Shown in pieces: positions 53,717-62,390 of a DNA stretch of 64,000 nucleotides (its first letter is position 1; every line of letters begins with the position of its first letter). Position numbers and translations under genes: made by a program. The notes under the pieces are model-generated. The model had not been told where the DNA came from, searched no databases, and was given only the letters and a program-made list of their open reading frames with translations. Origin of the DNA: Salinibacillus kushneri (GTDB lineage Bacteria; Bacillota; Bacilli; Bacillales; Alkalibacillaceae); the NCBI RefSeq assembly GCF_900111405.1, contig NZ_FOHJ01000002.1:124001-188000 (forward strand), read 5' to 3'.

Positions 53717-53960
53717 GACAGGATTAAAGGTGTAACAGACTTGATTATGGTAGGAATTACCAGAATTAATGAAAGGATCAACATGATGGTGGTGCTTTGA
53801 TCGATTTAATGAGAAAAGTGAAATAATTATATTGTAATCGGACAGGAATGTGAAATAGCTAGACCGAATCTCTGCAGATAGCGAAAGAAATCATGGTAAA
53901 AACAACAGAATCGAAAATACCTCATAAACTGCAAATTGATCTACATATATAGACAAAATT
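53717..53960 (+). repeat. 21-base phased motif array 3 (GACNGAAT)
   Basis: Cores start at 53717, 53738, 53759, 53780, 53799, 53820, 53841, 53862, 53883 and 53904. Eight of nine steps are exactly 21 bases; the other is 19. The best cores read GACAGGAT, ACCAGAAT, GACAGGAAT, GACCGAAT and AACAGAAT; several others match only part of the core. Phase then weakens toward 53952. The array fills the gap between the alcohol dehydrogenase terminator and the sigma-factor remnant; no gene is seen. Confidence 0.72.
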
Positions 53961-54017
53961 CTTTTGTAACAAAATACCATTCTTATTCGTAGTCAGGGGG
54001 GAAGGAGGAGGAAGTAA

Positions 54018-54525
54018 ATGTCGCGTTACAATCTTGATGATATCTACCAATCATACATCCAGGAAATTTCACGCTATTTGCTTTCTCTTACGCATGATCG
54101 TTATTTAGCGGAGGATTTGGTGCAGGAGACGTTTTTCCGTGCTTATTTACATATTGAAGAGCTTAATGATCAGAAAATGAAACCCTGGTTGTTTAAGGTA
54201 GCCTACCATGTGTTTATCGATCATATGAGGAAAAATAAACGCCCAAATTGTAAAATACCAGACCTTTTTTCAACAAATACGAGGAAATGCTTCGACTGAA
54301 AAAGAGGCCGTAATGAAGAATCAAATCCTGGAGCTGAAGGAAATGCTGAAGACCTTACCAGCAAAACAGAAGCATGCAATTCTATTGGCTGATTTTCATG
54401 ATTTATCTTATAAAGAATCAGCATCAATCATGGAAGTTTCACTGTCTCACTTTAAAATTTTGTTATTTCGAGGTCGTCAAACACTTCGTCAACAAAAGGA
54501 AAGGAATGAAGCACCTCATGAGTGA
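54018..54525 (+). pseudogene. Frameshifted ECF-type sigma factor
   Basis: The first 93 codons encode sigma region 2 (DRYLAEDLVQETFFRAYLHI, KPWLFKVAYHVFIDHMRKNKRP as landmarks). At a run of six T near 54266 the frame shifts: the original continues in the next frame with QQIRGNASTEKE and region 4 (LPAKQKHAILLADFHDLSYKESA, MEVSLSHFKILLFRGRQ). The two frames differ by one base, so one insertion explains the break. A homopolymer slip could be a sequencing error or real. Together with damage in the next two genes, real decay is more likely. Confidence 0.8.
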
Positions 54526-55656
54526 AGATTTTAAGCTTATTCAGAAGGAAAGCTATCGGAAGAGGAAAGTCAGGACGTTGAAAAAGAGTTAAAAAAGATG
54601 GAAGTCTATCAATCTTATTTAGATGAAGAATTGGGTGAGAAAAAAGAAAAAACACTTTCCAATTCGCAAAATTATCAAAAAATCCTTCGAAAAGGGAAAT
54701 GGAAAGCAAGAATAACCAATGCAGGTACAGCTATTGGAATTCTCATTTTAATCGCTTTTATTAGTAGTATAATAAATGTGATTTTGTACTCGTGGGGTGA
54801 CCCAGATCGAATTGAGGTCTATAACGATGTGATCAAATCCACCCTGGCTGTTACACAACCGAATATTGATGCGAGGAGCGGGGGATCAAGTGTGGGTTAT
54901 TTCTTTTTAAATAACAAAAGAGACCTCAAAAAAAGAATAGGGAATGAGTACGAAAAGGTTGGTAGCTTTGAAATGAATTTTTTGTATGGTATACCTTTGT
55001 TTGAGCCGATTGTTGAAAAAGACATCAATCAAAATCCTATGTTTTATTATCCTGTTAAAGACGTGGCCTTGGAGGATAAACAAGAATGGAGTCGACTTGA
55101 GCATTTACCTGAAGGGACGGTAGTAGAAGCATTTGTATCATTAGATCAGCCTTACTCAACAGAAGATCTTTTATCCCTGCTTGAAAATTATCAAACAATA
55201 GAGCCAGTATGGTTTGCGGTTGAAACCGGAATAGAAAAAGAGGAAGCGGAACAAAAAGGACCAGGTGCTACAGAAGCCATTGGATTTCCTAGTCAGCCCA
55301 TCTGGCATCCAGAAGATTTAAATGTTATGTCAAGAAAAACAGAAGATACGGGCTTTTTTAGTCGTGTTACTTCAGAATCAGGCTCTTTACCTCCTGTAGA
55401 AGAATATGGCAGTGCAGAGCTTCGAAATGAAAATTTCATGCACACACTGGAGCTAATGGCTGACCATAAAGGAATGGTTAAGCAAGTAGCTCGACTTAAC
55501 GATCTTCGCTTAGACGAACGGATTCATTATTTAAATAATGAAGGAGTCCACATATATGGCATAGTTATCACAGGTCCCACCAAGGAAATTTTGGAGTTAA
55601 AGGGAGAAAATTGGATTACTAATCTAACTATTGGTGAAGTAAGGCTGTGGAATTAA
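54518..55656 (+). pseudogene. Frameshifted anti-sigma factor
   Basis: The ATG at 54518 overlaps the end of the sigma gene (ATGAGTGA). After MSEDFKLIQ the right frame is lost; EGKLSEEESQDVEKELKKMEVYQ continues in another frame, so one base is missing near 54545. The rest (54598-55656) is open: one membrane helix (about TAIGILILIAFISSIINVIL) and an extracytoplasmic region ending TKEILELKGENWITNLTIGEV, as in Sigma_reg_N/Sigma_reg_C anti-sigma proteins. An internal ATG at 54598 could still give a shortened protein without the N-terminal sigma-binding part. Confidence 0.75.
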
Positions 55657-55767
55657 GAAGAAGAGCGTTGAATTTTTATAAATAGACATTACACCATAAT
55701 TCTCCTTAATACATTTATGGTAAGATAACAATGGTAAAAAGCAAATATTTCATATTGGGAGGTAAAA

Positions 55768-56376
55768 ATGGAAACTAAACCAGCGCTTGAACTAAGAAAT
55801 GTGACGAAAAAGCTTGGGAACAAAGATGTTGTTGATGATTTGTCCTTTTCCATTCAGCCAGGCGAAGTTTTTGGATTGCTAGGTCCAAATGGTGCTGGGA
55901 AAGACAACCATTGGGCGCCATAGTGGAAAACTCGGAAATGTATAAGTTTCTAACTGGCTAGCAATCAAAATCTCGTTCATTTTGCCAGAATGTCTACAGA
56001 AAAGATTATGAAAGAATGAATCGATGAAGTTGTGAAATTAGTAGATAAGGAGAAAAACATTCATAGAAAAGTTAAAACCTATTCTCTAAGGATGAGGCAG
56101 CGGCTTGGGGTAGCGCAGGCTATCCTACATCAGCCTTCACTGCTTATATTCGATGAGCTTACAAATGGATTAGATCCACAGGGAATTTATGAATTCCGTA
56201 GCTATTTAAAAAGGTTAACCGAACAAGGGATAGCTGTGAAGGTATCGAGTCATCTACTGGCTGAAATGCAGCAAATGTGTGATCGGGTTGCGATTATCCA
56301 GGATGGGGATTGGCAGAGTCGTGTACAAAAAGTAGCTATAGGTTCAAGTCAACTTAAGCAAAATGTTACTCCCTAA
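55768..56376 (+). pseudogene. Decayed ABC-2-type transporter ATPase
   Basis: After GGGAGG the gene reads [31 protein letters not shown], then breaks: an extra base follows the Walker A lysine, about 50 codons are missing before [15 protein letters not shown], and a TAG follows. Further on NLVHFARMSTEKI and, after a TGA, IDEVVKLV continue in another frame. The last part (56032-56376) keeps YSLRMRQRLGVAQAI and a Walker B changed from LDEPTNGLD to FDELTNGLD. No permease gene follows. Several stops, shifts and a deletion show long decay. Confidence 0.85.
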
Positions 56377-56505
56377 AGGGTGCTATTCCGTGTATTTAGC
56401 TTATACACTAAATCTACCAGTTGCCACTTTTACATCTAAAAATTTAAAAATTATGGACTTGTTTAGCATAAAATACATAAAATCAGAATAAATTTTTAAA
56501 AACTG

Positions 56506-56534
56506 TTGAACCATTGTCCATTAGTTGTTATAAT
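56506..56534 (+). promoter_or_regulatory. Strong sigma-A promoter of tRNA-Gly
   Basis: TTGAAC (56506-56511), 17 bases, TATAAT (56529-56534). The tRNA starts 40 bases after the -10 box. Bases from 56377 to 56505 hold nothing I recognise. Confidence 0.75.
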
Positions 56535-56574
56535 AGCAAATATCAATTCAAAACAAAGAAATTCGACAAAAAAT

Positions 56575-56648
56575 GCGGGTGTAGTTTAGTGGTAAAACCT
56601 CAGCCTTCCAAGCTGATGTCGTGGGTTCGATTCCCATCACCCGCTCCA
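56575..56648 (+). tRNA. tRNA-Gly (anticodon UCC)
   Basis: The acceptor GCGGGTG pairs with CACCCGC; the D-arm, anticodon stem CAGCC/GCTG with loop TTCCAA (anticodon TCC) and the TTCGATT T-loop are in place. The discriminator T is followed by an encoded CCA (56646-56648). The 3' side carries a terminator. Confidence 0.95.
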
Positions 56649-56671
56649 GCAATTATATAATAACTGTTACC

Positions 56672-56715
56672 AACGCAGTGTTTCGTTTGGCTCGCCACGA
56701 AGCATTGCGTTTTTT
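56672..56715 (+). terminator. Intrinsic terminator of tRNA-Gly
   Basis: AACGCAGTGTTTCGT pairs with ACGAAGCATTGCGTT (one mismatch/bulge) and a run of T follows. Confidence 0.85.
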
Positions 56716-56779
56716 ATGTATTTATTGAATCTTTACGGAGCGTTATGATGTCGATATTCCTCGATAAACGCGATCATTC

Positions 56780-56868
56780 TTTCGGTTTAGCTTATGATTC
56801 GATTTAATGAAAGCTTTATTCTGTCAGGCGCAAGTTATTTTTGGTTTATTGAGCTGAATTTTTCAGTC
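56780..56868 (-). repeat. Possible 21-base array 5, opposite orientation
   Basis: Read on the minus strand, GACTGAAA (from 56868), AACCAAAA (56846), GACAGAAT (56825) and AATCGAAT (56804) follow at 22, 21 and 21 bases, and ACCGAAA appears near 56787. Fewer units and weaker cores make it less certain than arrays 1-3. It lies between the tRNA terminator and the ABC-class ATPase gene. Confidence 0.45.
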
Positions 56869-56982
56869 AATCCATGTCTCACAATCAAGCCGCGTTAACA
56901 CTTGAATTTCCTGCTACTGACTTGTATCCTTGGATTGTTGAGGAATCAATCAAGAGCGAATAATAGATGAGGTGTTTTGGTT

Positions 56983-58683
56983 ATGCAAAAGCTGCGCTCT
57001 ACGTTGCGAAATATTGATGGAAAAGGATATAAAGGATATAAATCTCTGCAAGGGATATTTCAATTTCAACAATATAAATTAGCGATTGATTACGTTCAGG
57101 GAGATCCGTTTGCCTCCCCTTCCAAAGTCAGAATCATTGTTCCGAATAAAGCTTTTCCTGTTAGAAAAGAGTGGATACAGGGGAAACAGCGAAAAATATA
57201 CACAGAAGATGTCATTGCCCGCTCTGTAGCCCAAGCTATTCGAAATAATCAGGCCACAGTGCGTGGATCAGGAAAGAGCGGTCTACTTAGTATTGATGCA
57301 CCTGGACAAGAAATTTTAGACCGAACAGCGGTTACAACAGATGGTTCTCAAACGACGATTTGCTTATCTGTTGGACTTCCGGCAAATGGTCGCCGAATCA
57401 ATGGTCGTGAAGCAGAAAAGCTCTTCTTTCAAATAATCCCGGATATTATGAAGCAGTCCATTTTTTCGATTAAAAACGACGAAATCGAAGCATTTGTCCA
57501 ATTAGCAGACCAGCAGGAAGCTATTCGTAAAGCAATGAAGGAGAACAATTGGATTGCTTTTATTGCTGATGGAGCAATATTACCGCGTGAAAGTGGAATC
57601 AGTAATCGTCCGTTAAAAAAGGCGGTTCCTTTTCAGAGTCCAGAGGAAAATCGTGTGTCCATTGATCTTCCACACCGTGACGAGCCTCTTACGGGGATGG
57701 CACTAAAACAGGGAATTACAGTCATTGTAGGGGGAGGTTACCACGGAAAAAGTACATTGCTTACGGCTATTGAGCGTGGTGTTTACCATCATATTAAGGG
57801 AGATGGGCGTGAATATGTCCTTACTGATCTAAACGCCGTTAAAGTAAGAGCAGAGGATGGCAGGAAGGTCACCCATGTCAATATTTCTCCGTTTATTAAT
57901 AATTTGCCTCATGGTGAGGATACAGCTCAATTTAGTACGGAAAATGCCAGTGGAAGTACTTCACAGGCAACGAATGTAATGGAAGCTCTTGAGGTTGGTG
58001 CATCAACCTTGTTAATTGACGAGGATACAAGTGCCACCAACTTTATGATTCGTGATCAGCGAATGCAGGAGCTTGTTGTTAAGGAAAAAGAACCGATTAC
58101 TCCGTTTATTGATAAAATCAGTCAACTGCGTAATGAGCTTCAAGTATCAACCGTTTTAGTTATGGGTGGTTCCGGTGACTATTTTGATGCTGCAGATCAG
58201 GTGATTATGCTGGATGAATATATACCACATAATGTTACGGAAAAAGCGAAGGAGATTGCCAGTCAGTTTCCGAGCCAGCGTAAGCATATTGATAAGTCCT
58301 TTGGAACCATTTCCAATCGACGTTTTTTACCGAATAGCTTAGATAGTCGTAAAGGTAAGAAGTCTAAGGTTCAGGCAAAGGAGCTTGATAAAATTCTAAT
58401 GGGACGTGTTGACATCGATCTTCAACAGGTCGAGCAGCTTGTGGATGTGTCCCAAACACGCATGATTGCTCAAATTTTGCATCATTTAGAACAAAAAGGC
58501 TGGCTGAAACAGAAAAGGTCCCTCAATGAGCTGTTAGATGAAATTGAAATCCAAATTGATACAAATGGTCTTGCTTCCTTCACGCCAAGACCACACGAGC
58601 ATCCGGGTGAATTAGCCAGACCCAGAAGATATGAAATAGCAGCCACACTCAATCGCTTACGAACAGCTAAAGTCGGGGATTAG
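56983..58683 (+). CDS. ABC-class ATPase domain protein (PF09818-type), function unknown
   Basis: The 566-residue protein has an RNA/DNA-binding-looking N-terminus (GKGYKGYKSLQG), then IVGGGYHGKSTLLTAIERG with Walker A (GGGYHGKST), an STQATNVMEALEVGASTLLIDEDTSATNFM segment with the ABC-like signature and Walker B (short landmarks: ASTLLIDEDTSATN), and VLVMGGSGDYFDAAD. It resembles the predicted ABC-class ATPase family. No transporter partners are present. ATG at 56983 has GAGGTG eight bases before it; an in-frame TTG two codons earlier is too near. Function unknown; a soluble nucleic-acid-related role is possible. Confidence 0.82.
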   Translation: MQKLRSTLRNIDGKGYKGYKSLQGIFQFQQYKLAIDYVQGDPFASPSKVRIIVPNKAFPVRKEWIQGKQRKIYTEDVIARSVAQAIRNNQATVRGSGKSGLLSIDAPGQEILDRTAVTTDGSQTTICLSVGLPANGRRINGREAEKLFFQIIPDIMKQSIFSIKNDEIEAFVQLADQQEAIRKAMKENNWIAFIADGAILPRESGISNRPLKKAVPFQSPEENRVSIDLPHRDEPLTGMALKQGITVIVGGGYHGKSTLLTAIERGVYHHIKGDGREYVLTDLNAVKVRAEDGRKVTHVNISPFINNLPHGEDTAQFSTENASGSTSQATNVMEALEVGASTLLIDEDTSATNFMIRDQRMQELVVKEKEPITPFIDKISQLRNELQVSTVLVMGGSGDYFDAADQVIMLDEYIPHNVTEKAKEIASQFPSQRKHIDKSFGTISNRRFLPNSLDSRKGKKSKVQAKELDKILMGRVDIDLQQVEQLVDVSQTRMIAQILHHLEQKGWLKQKRSLNELLDEIEIQIDTNGLASFTPRPHEHPGELARPRRYEIAATLNRLRTAKVGD

Positions 58684-58734
58684 GGACTGTCCCCACACGC
58701 TTTAAAGTGCTAAAGTGAAAGGAGGGGAAATGGT

Positions 58735-59874
58735 TTGTATGATGAGTTAAAACAGGATGTTATGAAGCAGAGCAAGGGTATTGGTATTGATAAAATCGGC
58801 TTTGCTTCGGTGGACGTGTTTACCACACTTAAGGAACGTCTGAAAGTGCAGCAGGAAAATCAATATCAGTCAGGCTTTGAAAAGGGAACAATTGAGGAGA
58901 GAACCACCCCTCGGAAATTAATGCCAGAGGCTCAGTCCATTATTTCCATTGCTTTAGCTTATCCATCAAAGCTGGAAAATGCCCCACGAAGTACAAAGGG
59001 TGACAGACGAGGACAATTTTGCCGGGCCTCGTGGGGAACAGACTATCATCATATTTTACGAGAAAAGCTAGAACAGCTCGGAGAATATTTAAAGGAAAAA
59101 CATCCTGATACCCAATATAAGATTATGGTAGATACAGGGGAATTATCTGATAAAGAAGTAGCAGTAAGAGCAGGAATTGGTTTCACAGGGAAAAACACTG
59201 TTCTTATCACTCCTGAATTTGGCTCTTATGTGTATTTAGGCGAGATGATTACGAACATACCATTTGAGCCCGATCAGCCATTAGAAGAAGACTGTGGCAA
59301 TTGTAATCTTTGTGTAGATACCTGTCCCACAGGAGCTTTAATTCAGGGCGGGCAATTAAATGCTCAAAAATGTATTGCCTTTTTAACACAGACGAAGGAC
59401 TTTCTACCTGATGATTATCGTAAAAAAATCGGAAACCGTCTATACGGCTGTGATACCTGTCAGGTAGTTTGCCCGAGAAATAAAGGGAAAAACTTTCATT
59501 TACACGAAGAAATGGAGCCGGACCCAGAAGTGGTAAAACCCCGTCTTAAGCCGTTATTACGTATTTCGAATCGTGAATTTAAGGAAACATTTGGTCCGAT
59601 GGCAGGCTCCTGGAGAGGTAAGAAGCCGATTCAACGTAACGCCATTATCGCTTTAGCGAATTATAAGGACGAAACTGCAGTTGATGAACTCATTGATGTA
59701 ATGAAGCATGACCCACGGCTCGTAATAAGAGGAACAGCAGCGTGGGCTTTAGGGAAAATTGGATCAGAAAGCGGAAAAACGGCCATTTTAGAAGCAAAAG
59801 AGAAGGAGACAGATGAATCGGTATTAGCTGAAATGGAGAAAGGGTTAGAGTTCTTTACTGCACCACTAAGTTAA
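58735..59874 (+). CDS. queG: Epoxyqueuosine reductase
   Basis: The 379-residue enzyme carries a B12-binding N-terminal half, two 4Fe-4S sets CGNCNLCVDTCPTG (about residues 187-197) and CDTCQVVCPRN (about 235-245), and C-terminal HEAT-like repeats (ELIDVMKHDPRLVIRGTAAWALGKIG, by landmarks). It reduces epoxyqueuosine to queuosine in tRNA. It starts at TTG after AAAGGAGGGG. A GGGACTGTCCCC inverted motif lies in the gap before it. Confidence 0.92.
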   Translation: MYDELKQDVMKQSKGIGIDKIGFASVDVFTTLKERLKVQQENQYQSGFEKGTIEERTTPRKLMPEAQSIISIALAYPSKLENAPRSTKGDRRGQFCRASWGTDYHHILREKLEQLGEYLKEKHPDTQYKIMVDTGELSDKEVAVRAGIGFTGKNTVLITPEFGSYVYLGEMITNIPFEPDQPLEEDCGNCNLCVDTCPTGALIQGGQLNAQKCIAFLTQTKDFLPDDYRKKIGNRLYGCDTCQVVCPRNKGKNFHLHEEMEPDPEVVKPRLKPLLRISNREFKETFGPMAGSWRGKKPIQRNAIIALANYKDETAVDELIDVMKHDPRLVIRGTAAWALGKIGSESGKTAILEAKEKETDESVLAEMEKGLEFFTAPLS

Positions 59875-59884
59875 TGCTTGTCGA

Positions 59885-59917
59885 AGAGTCGCATTGAGGA
59901 AAATGTGACTCTTTTTT
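59885..59917 (+). terminator. Intrinsic terminator after queG
   Basis: AGAGTCGCATT pairs with AATGTGACTCT (one mismatch) around six bases; a T-run follows. Confidence 0.8.
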
Positions 59918-60079
59918 CGATTTTATAGTCTAATCACAAAATGTTCGATAAACTATTAAGTAAATGTACTGGCGAGTTTAAGCAGAGAAGTCCTTTGGCG
60001 AATTTCGAATCATTTTAACAGTTTTCCGTAAACATCCAAACAGCCTGTACATAAAAATTTAAAAGAAGGTGTTTTTAGG

Positions 60080-60607
60080 GTGAAAAATTCATGGTTGTAT
60101 TATGACGAAATGGATACCGATTTAGGTCCAATTACATTCATCATGAAGGACGAAGCGTTATGTGCATTACAATATGGTAAGCTTAGTCAACTGGGTGACT
60201 CGTTTCATAATTGGCTCCAAAAACACTTCAAAAAGGCAAACATCCAACATCATCCAACAAAATTACTGGAGGTAATGCAACAATTTGAAAAGTATTTTTC
60301 GGGTGAGCGCACACAATTTGAATTTTCTTATGAATTATACGGTACACCCTTTCAAAAACAGGTATGGTCAGCTCTGAAAGATATTCCTTATGGAGAAACA
60401 CGAACATATAAAGATATTGCCCATATCATAGGCGCGCCTAGTGCACAACGAGCAGTAGGAGGGGCTGTAAATCGAAATCCATTACCTATTTTGCTTCCAT
60501 GTCATCGTGTTGTAGGGAGTAACGGGAATATGACAGGCTATGCTGGTGGCATTGATAAAAAGGCATTTTTGCTTAAACTTGAAAAGACTCCACTAGCTTC
60601 TCAATAA
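60080..60607 (+). CDS. ogt: Methylated-DNA-protein-cysteine methyltransferase
   Basis: The 175-residue repair protein has the C-terminal Ada/Ogt domain: GTPFQKQVWSALKDIPYGETRTY, the wing-helix VGGAVNRNPLPILLPCHRVVG with the acceptor Cys in PCHRV, and TGYAGGIDKK. It takes the alkyl group from O6-methylguanine and is used once. It starts at GTG after AGAAGGTG. It stands alone. Confidence 0.92.
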   Translation: MKNSWLYYDEMDTDLGPITFIMKDEALCALQYGKLSQLGDSFHNWLQKHFKKANIQHHPTKLLEVMQQFEKYFSGERTQFEFSYELYGTPFQKQVWSALKDIPYGETRTYKDIAHIIGAPSAQRAVGGAVNRNPLPILLPCHRVVGSNGNMTGYAGGIDKKAFLLKLEKTPLASQ

Positions 60608-60672
60608 TATTGTCTATTTTACATGCTTTTTATCTCCCTTTCATACATTAGAACGGAAGGGAGGCGTAAACG

Positions 60673-61524
60673 GTGAAAAATTCTTTTCTTCAGAAAGAAT
60701 GGGAAAATATTATTCGGCAATACACTGATTTCAAATGGTGGAAGCAAAAAAAGGATGCCTATGAAAATAGAGGTGTTCAGGTTTTACAGGTTACAGGAGC
60801 GGGGAAGCCTTATCATCAAATGAACCGAAACCACAAAAAAGAGATTCATTATTATCTTCATCTATCTTACTTATTAAAGCAAACGGGTAAGACCTATCTA
60901 GAAGAAGAACTCATTCCAGTTAGACTGAATTTCCAAGATGAAACCTTATCCCGCCATGAAATGATCCCTCCACCATCAGGTAATCAAACGGAACACATTA
61001 CACCTGCATTTGAATCAGATACAAGATTAGAACAAAGAGCTTTTTCCTATGATCGCAGGGCGGCGGTAAGATATGCCGAGCGCTGGTGGAATGATTATAA
61101 TCCTGAATACAAAAAATTTGAGGTCGATTGTACCAATTATATTTCCCAATGCCTGCGGGCTGGTGGAGCACCTATGTGGGGGGCATCCAATCGCTCAAAG
61201 GGCTGGTGGTATTCTGGAGATAATTGGAGTTACAGCTGGTCTGTAGCCCATGCCTTTCGCTGGTATTTAAGTGGTTCAAATCAGGGCTTAACTGCAAAAG
61301 AGGTAGAGAATGCTAATGAACTCTTATTAGGAGATGTTATTTGTTATGATTTTGAAGGAGATGGCAATTGGAATCATACTACGATTGTGGTAGCCAAGGA
61401 TGGTAACGGGGAACCTCTTGTCAATGCTCATACTGTAAATAGTCGCAATCGATATTGGAGCTATGAAGACTCGCATGCTTGGACCCCGAATTGTCAGTAT
61501 AAGTTTTTCCGTATAGGCGAATAA
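60673..61524 (+). CDS. Amidase-domain protein (putative amidase_6)
   Basis: The 283-residue protein has an N-terminal region of about 120 residues and a C-terminal NlpC/P60-like amidase: YDRRAAVRYAERWWNDYNPEYKKFEVDCTNYISQCLRAGG, where DCTNYISQ holds the catalytic Cys, and NHTTIVV with the His. No signal peptide is visible, so it could act in the cytoplasm or mother cell, as some related Bacillus proteins do. It starts at GTG after GAAGGGAGG. Substrate unknown; peptidoglycan is likely. Confidence 0.8.
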   Translation: MKNSFLQKEWENIIRQYTDFKWWKQKKDAYENRGVQVLQVTGAGKPYHQMNRNHKKEIHYYLHLSYLLKQTGKTYLEEELIPVRLNFQDETLSRHEMIPPPSGNQTEHITPAFESDTRLEQRAFSYDRRAAVRYAERWWNDYNPEYKKFEVDCTNYISQCLRAGGAPMWGASNRSKGWWYSGDNWSYSWSVAHAFRWYLSGSNQGLTAKEVENANELLLGDVICYDFEGDGNWNHTTIVVAKDGNGEPLVNAHTVNSRNRYWSYEDSHAWTPNCQYKFFRIGE

Positions 61525-61572
61525 CATGTGATATAATATCTAATGTATGAAGCAGTAATAGAGGTGATAATG

Positions 61573-62046
61573 TTGGGAATACATGTCGTTTTATATCAGC
61601 CAGAAATCCCAGCGAATACAGGAAATATTTCGCGAACTTGCTTAGGTACGAATACCACATTACATCTTATTCGTCCTTTAGGTTTTTCAACGGATGATAA
61701 AATGGTTCGTCGTGCCGGGCTGGATTATTGGTATAATGTAGACATTAAATACTATGATTCCATCGATGAACTGTATCATAAATACCCGGATGGAACCTAT
61801 TACTATATTGAAAATTTTGGAACTAAGTACTATACTGATTATGATTATAGTAACCCGGATGAAGATATCTTTTTTGTATTTGGCCGTGAAACTTCCGGGA
61901 TTCCGAAAGATTTGCTGGAAGGAAAAGAGGATCACTGCCTGCGAATTCATATGAACAACCAAATTCGTTCCCTCAACCTTTCGAATACAGCAGCGATTAT
62001 TATTTTTGAAGCTTTACGTCAGCAAGGTTTTCCTCATATGAACTAA
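61573..62046 (+). CDS. trmL: tRNA (cytidine/uridine-34-2'-O)-methyltransferase
   Basis: The 157-residue SPOUT enzyme starts GIHVVLYQPEIPANTGNISRTC, then LHLIRPLGF, VFGRETSGIP and RIHMNNQIRSLNLSNTAAI, the knotted SAM site. It methylates the wobble ribose of tRNA-Leu in known members. TTG at 61573 gives the N-terminus of relatives and sits six bases after GAGGTG; an ATG just before (61570) is an alternative. Confidence 0.92.
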   Translation: MGIHVVLYQPEIPANTGNISRTCLGTNTTLHLIRPLGFSTDDKMVRRAGLDYWYNVDIKYYDSIDELYHKYPDGTYYYIENFGTKYYTDYDYSNPDEDIFFVFGRETSGIPKDLLEGKEDHCLRIHMNNQIRSLNLSNTAAIIIFEALRQQGFPHMN

Positions 62047-62095
62047 AAAAGCCGCCATCTCCAACAATTGGGTGGATGGCGACTTCTCTATCTTT

Positions 62096-62176
62096 TTATT
62101 TTTTGGTATTATAACCAGCTGAAAAGATTGATGTAAGGAATGCGATGGATACCCCTAAGATAAGTATTATCTTCAT
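62096..62176 (-). CDS. 26-residue membrane peptide
   Basis: The minus strand has AAAAGGAGGA, six bases, and an ATG for MKIILILGVSIAFLTSIFS, ending in GYNTKK. It is one hydrophobic helix with a short basic tail. The perfect binding site and hydrophobic profile make it a likely expressed small protein, although proof is missing. It is too short for standard gene calls. No other gene is seen between trmL and panE, except an imperfect hairpin at 62046-62082. Confidence 0.55.
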   Translation of the reverse strand: MKIILILGVSIAFLTSIFSAGYNTKK

Positions 62177-62390
62177 GAAAAATCCTCCTTTTGTCAAACG
62201 TAAACCATTCTTTATGTAATGTAAGCTATTTCTTATTATACCAAATATTGCGTCTGTTTGAATATCCTTTCTTAATCTTCATAGATATTTCATGTTTTTC
62301 TTGTTTTTTATTAAACTACAACAAGTTTATACATTACACATAGATTTTACTTTTATGTTCCTTTTATACATTTTTTTGGAGGTGTTAATG

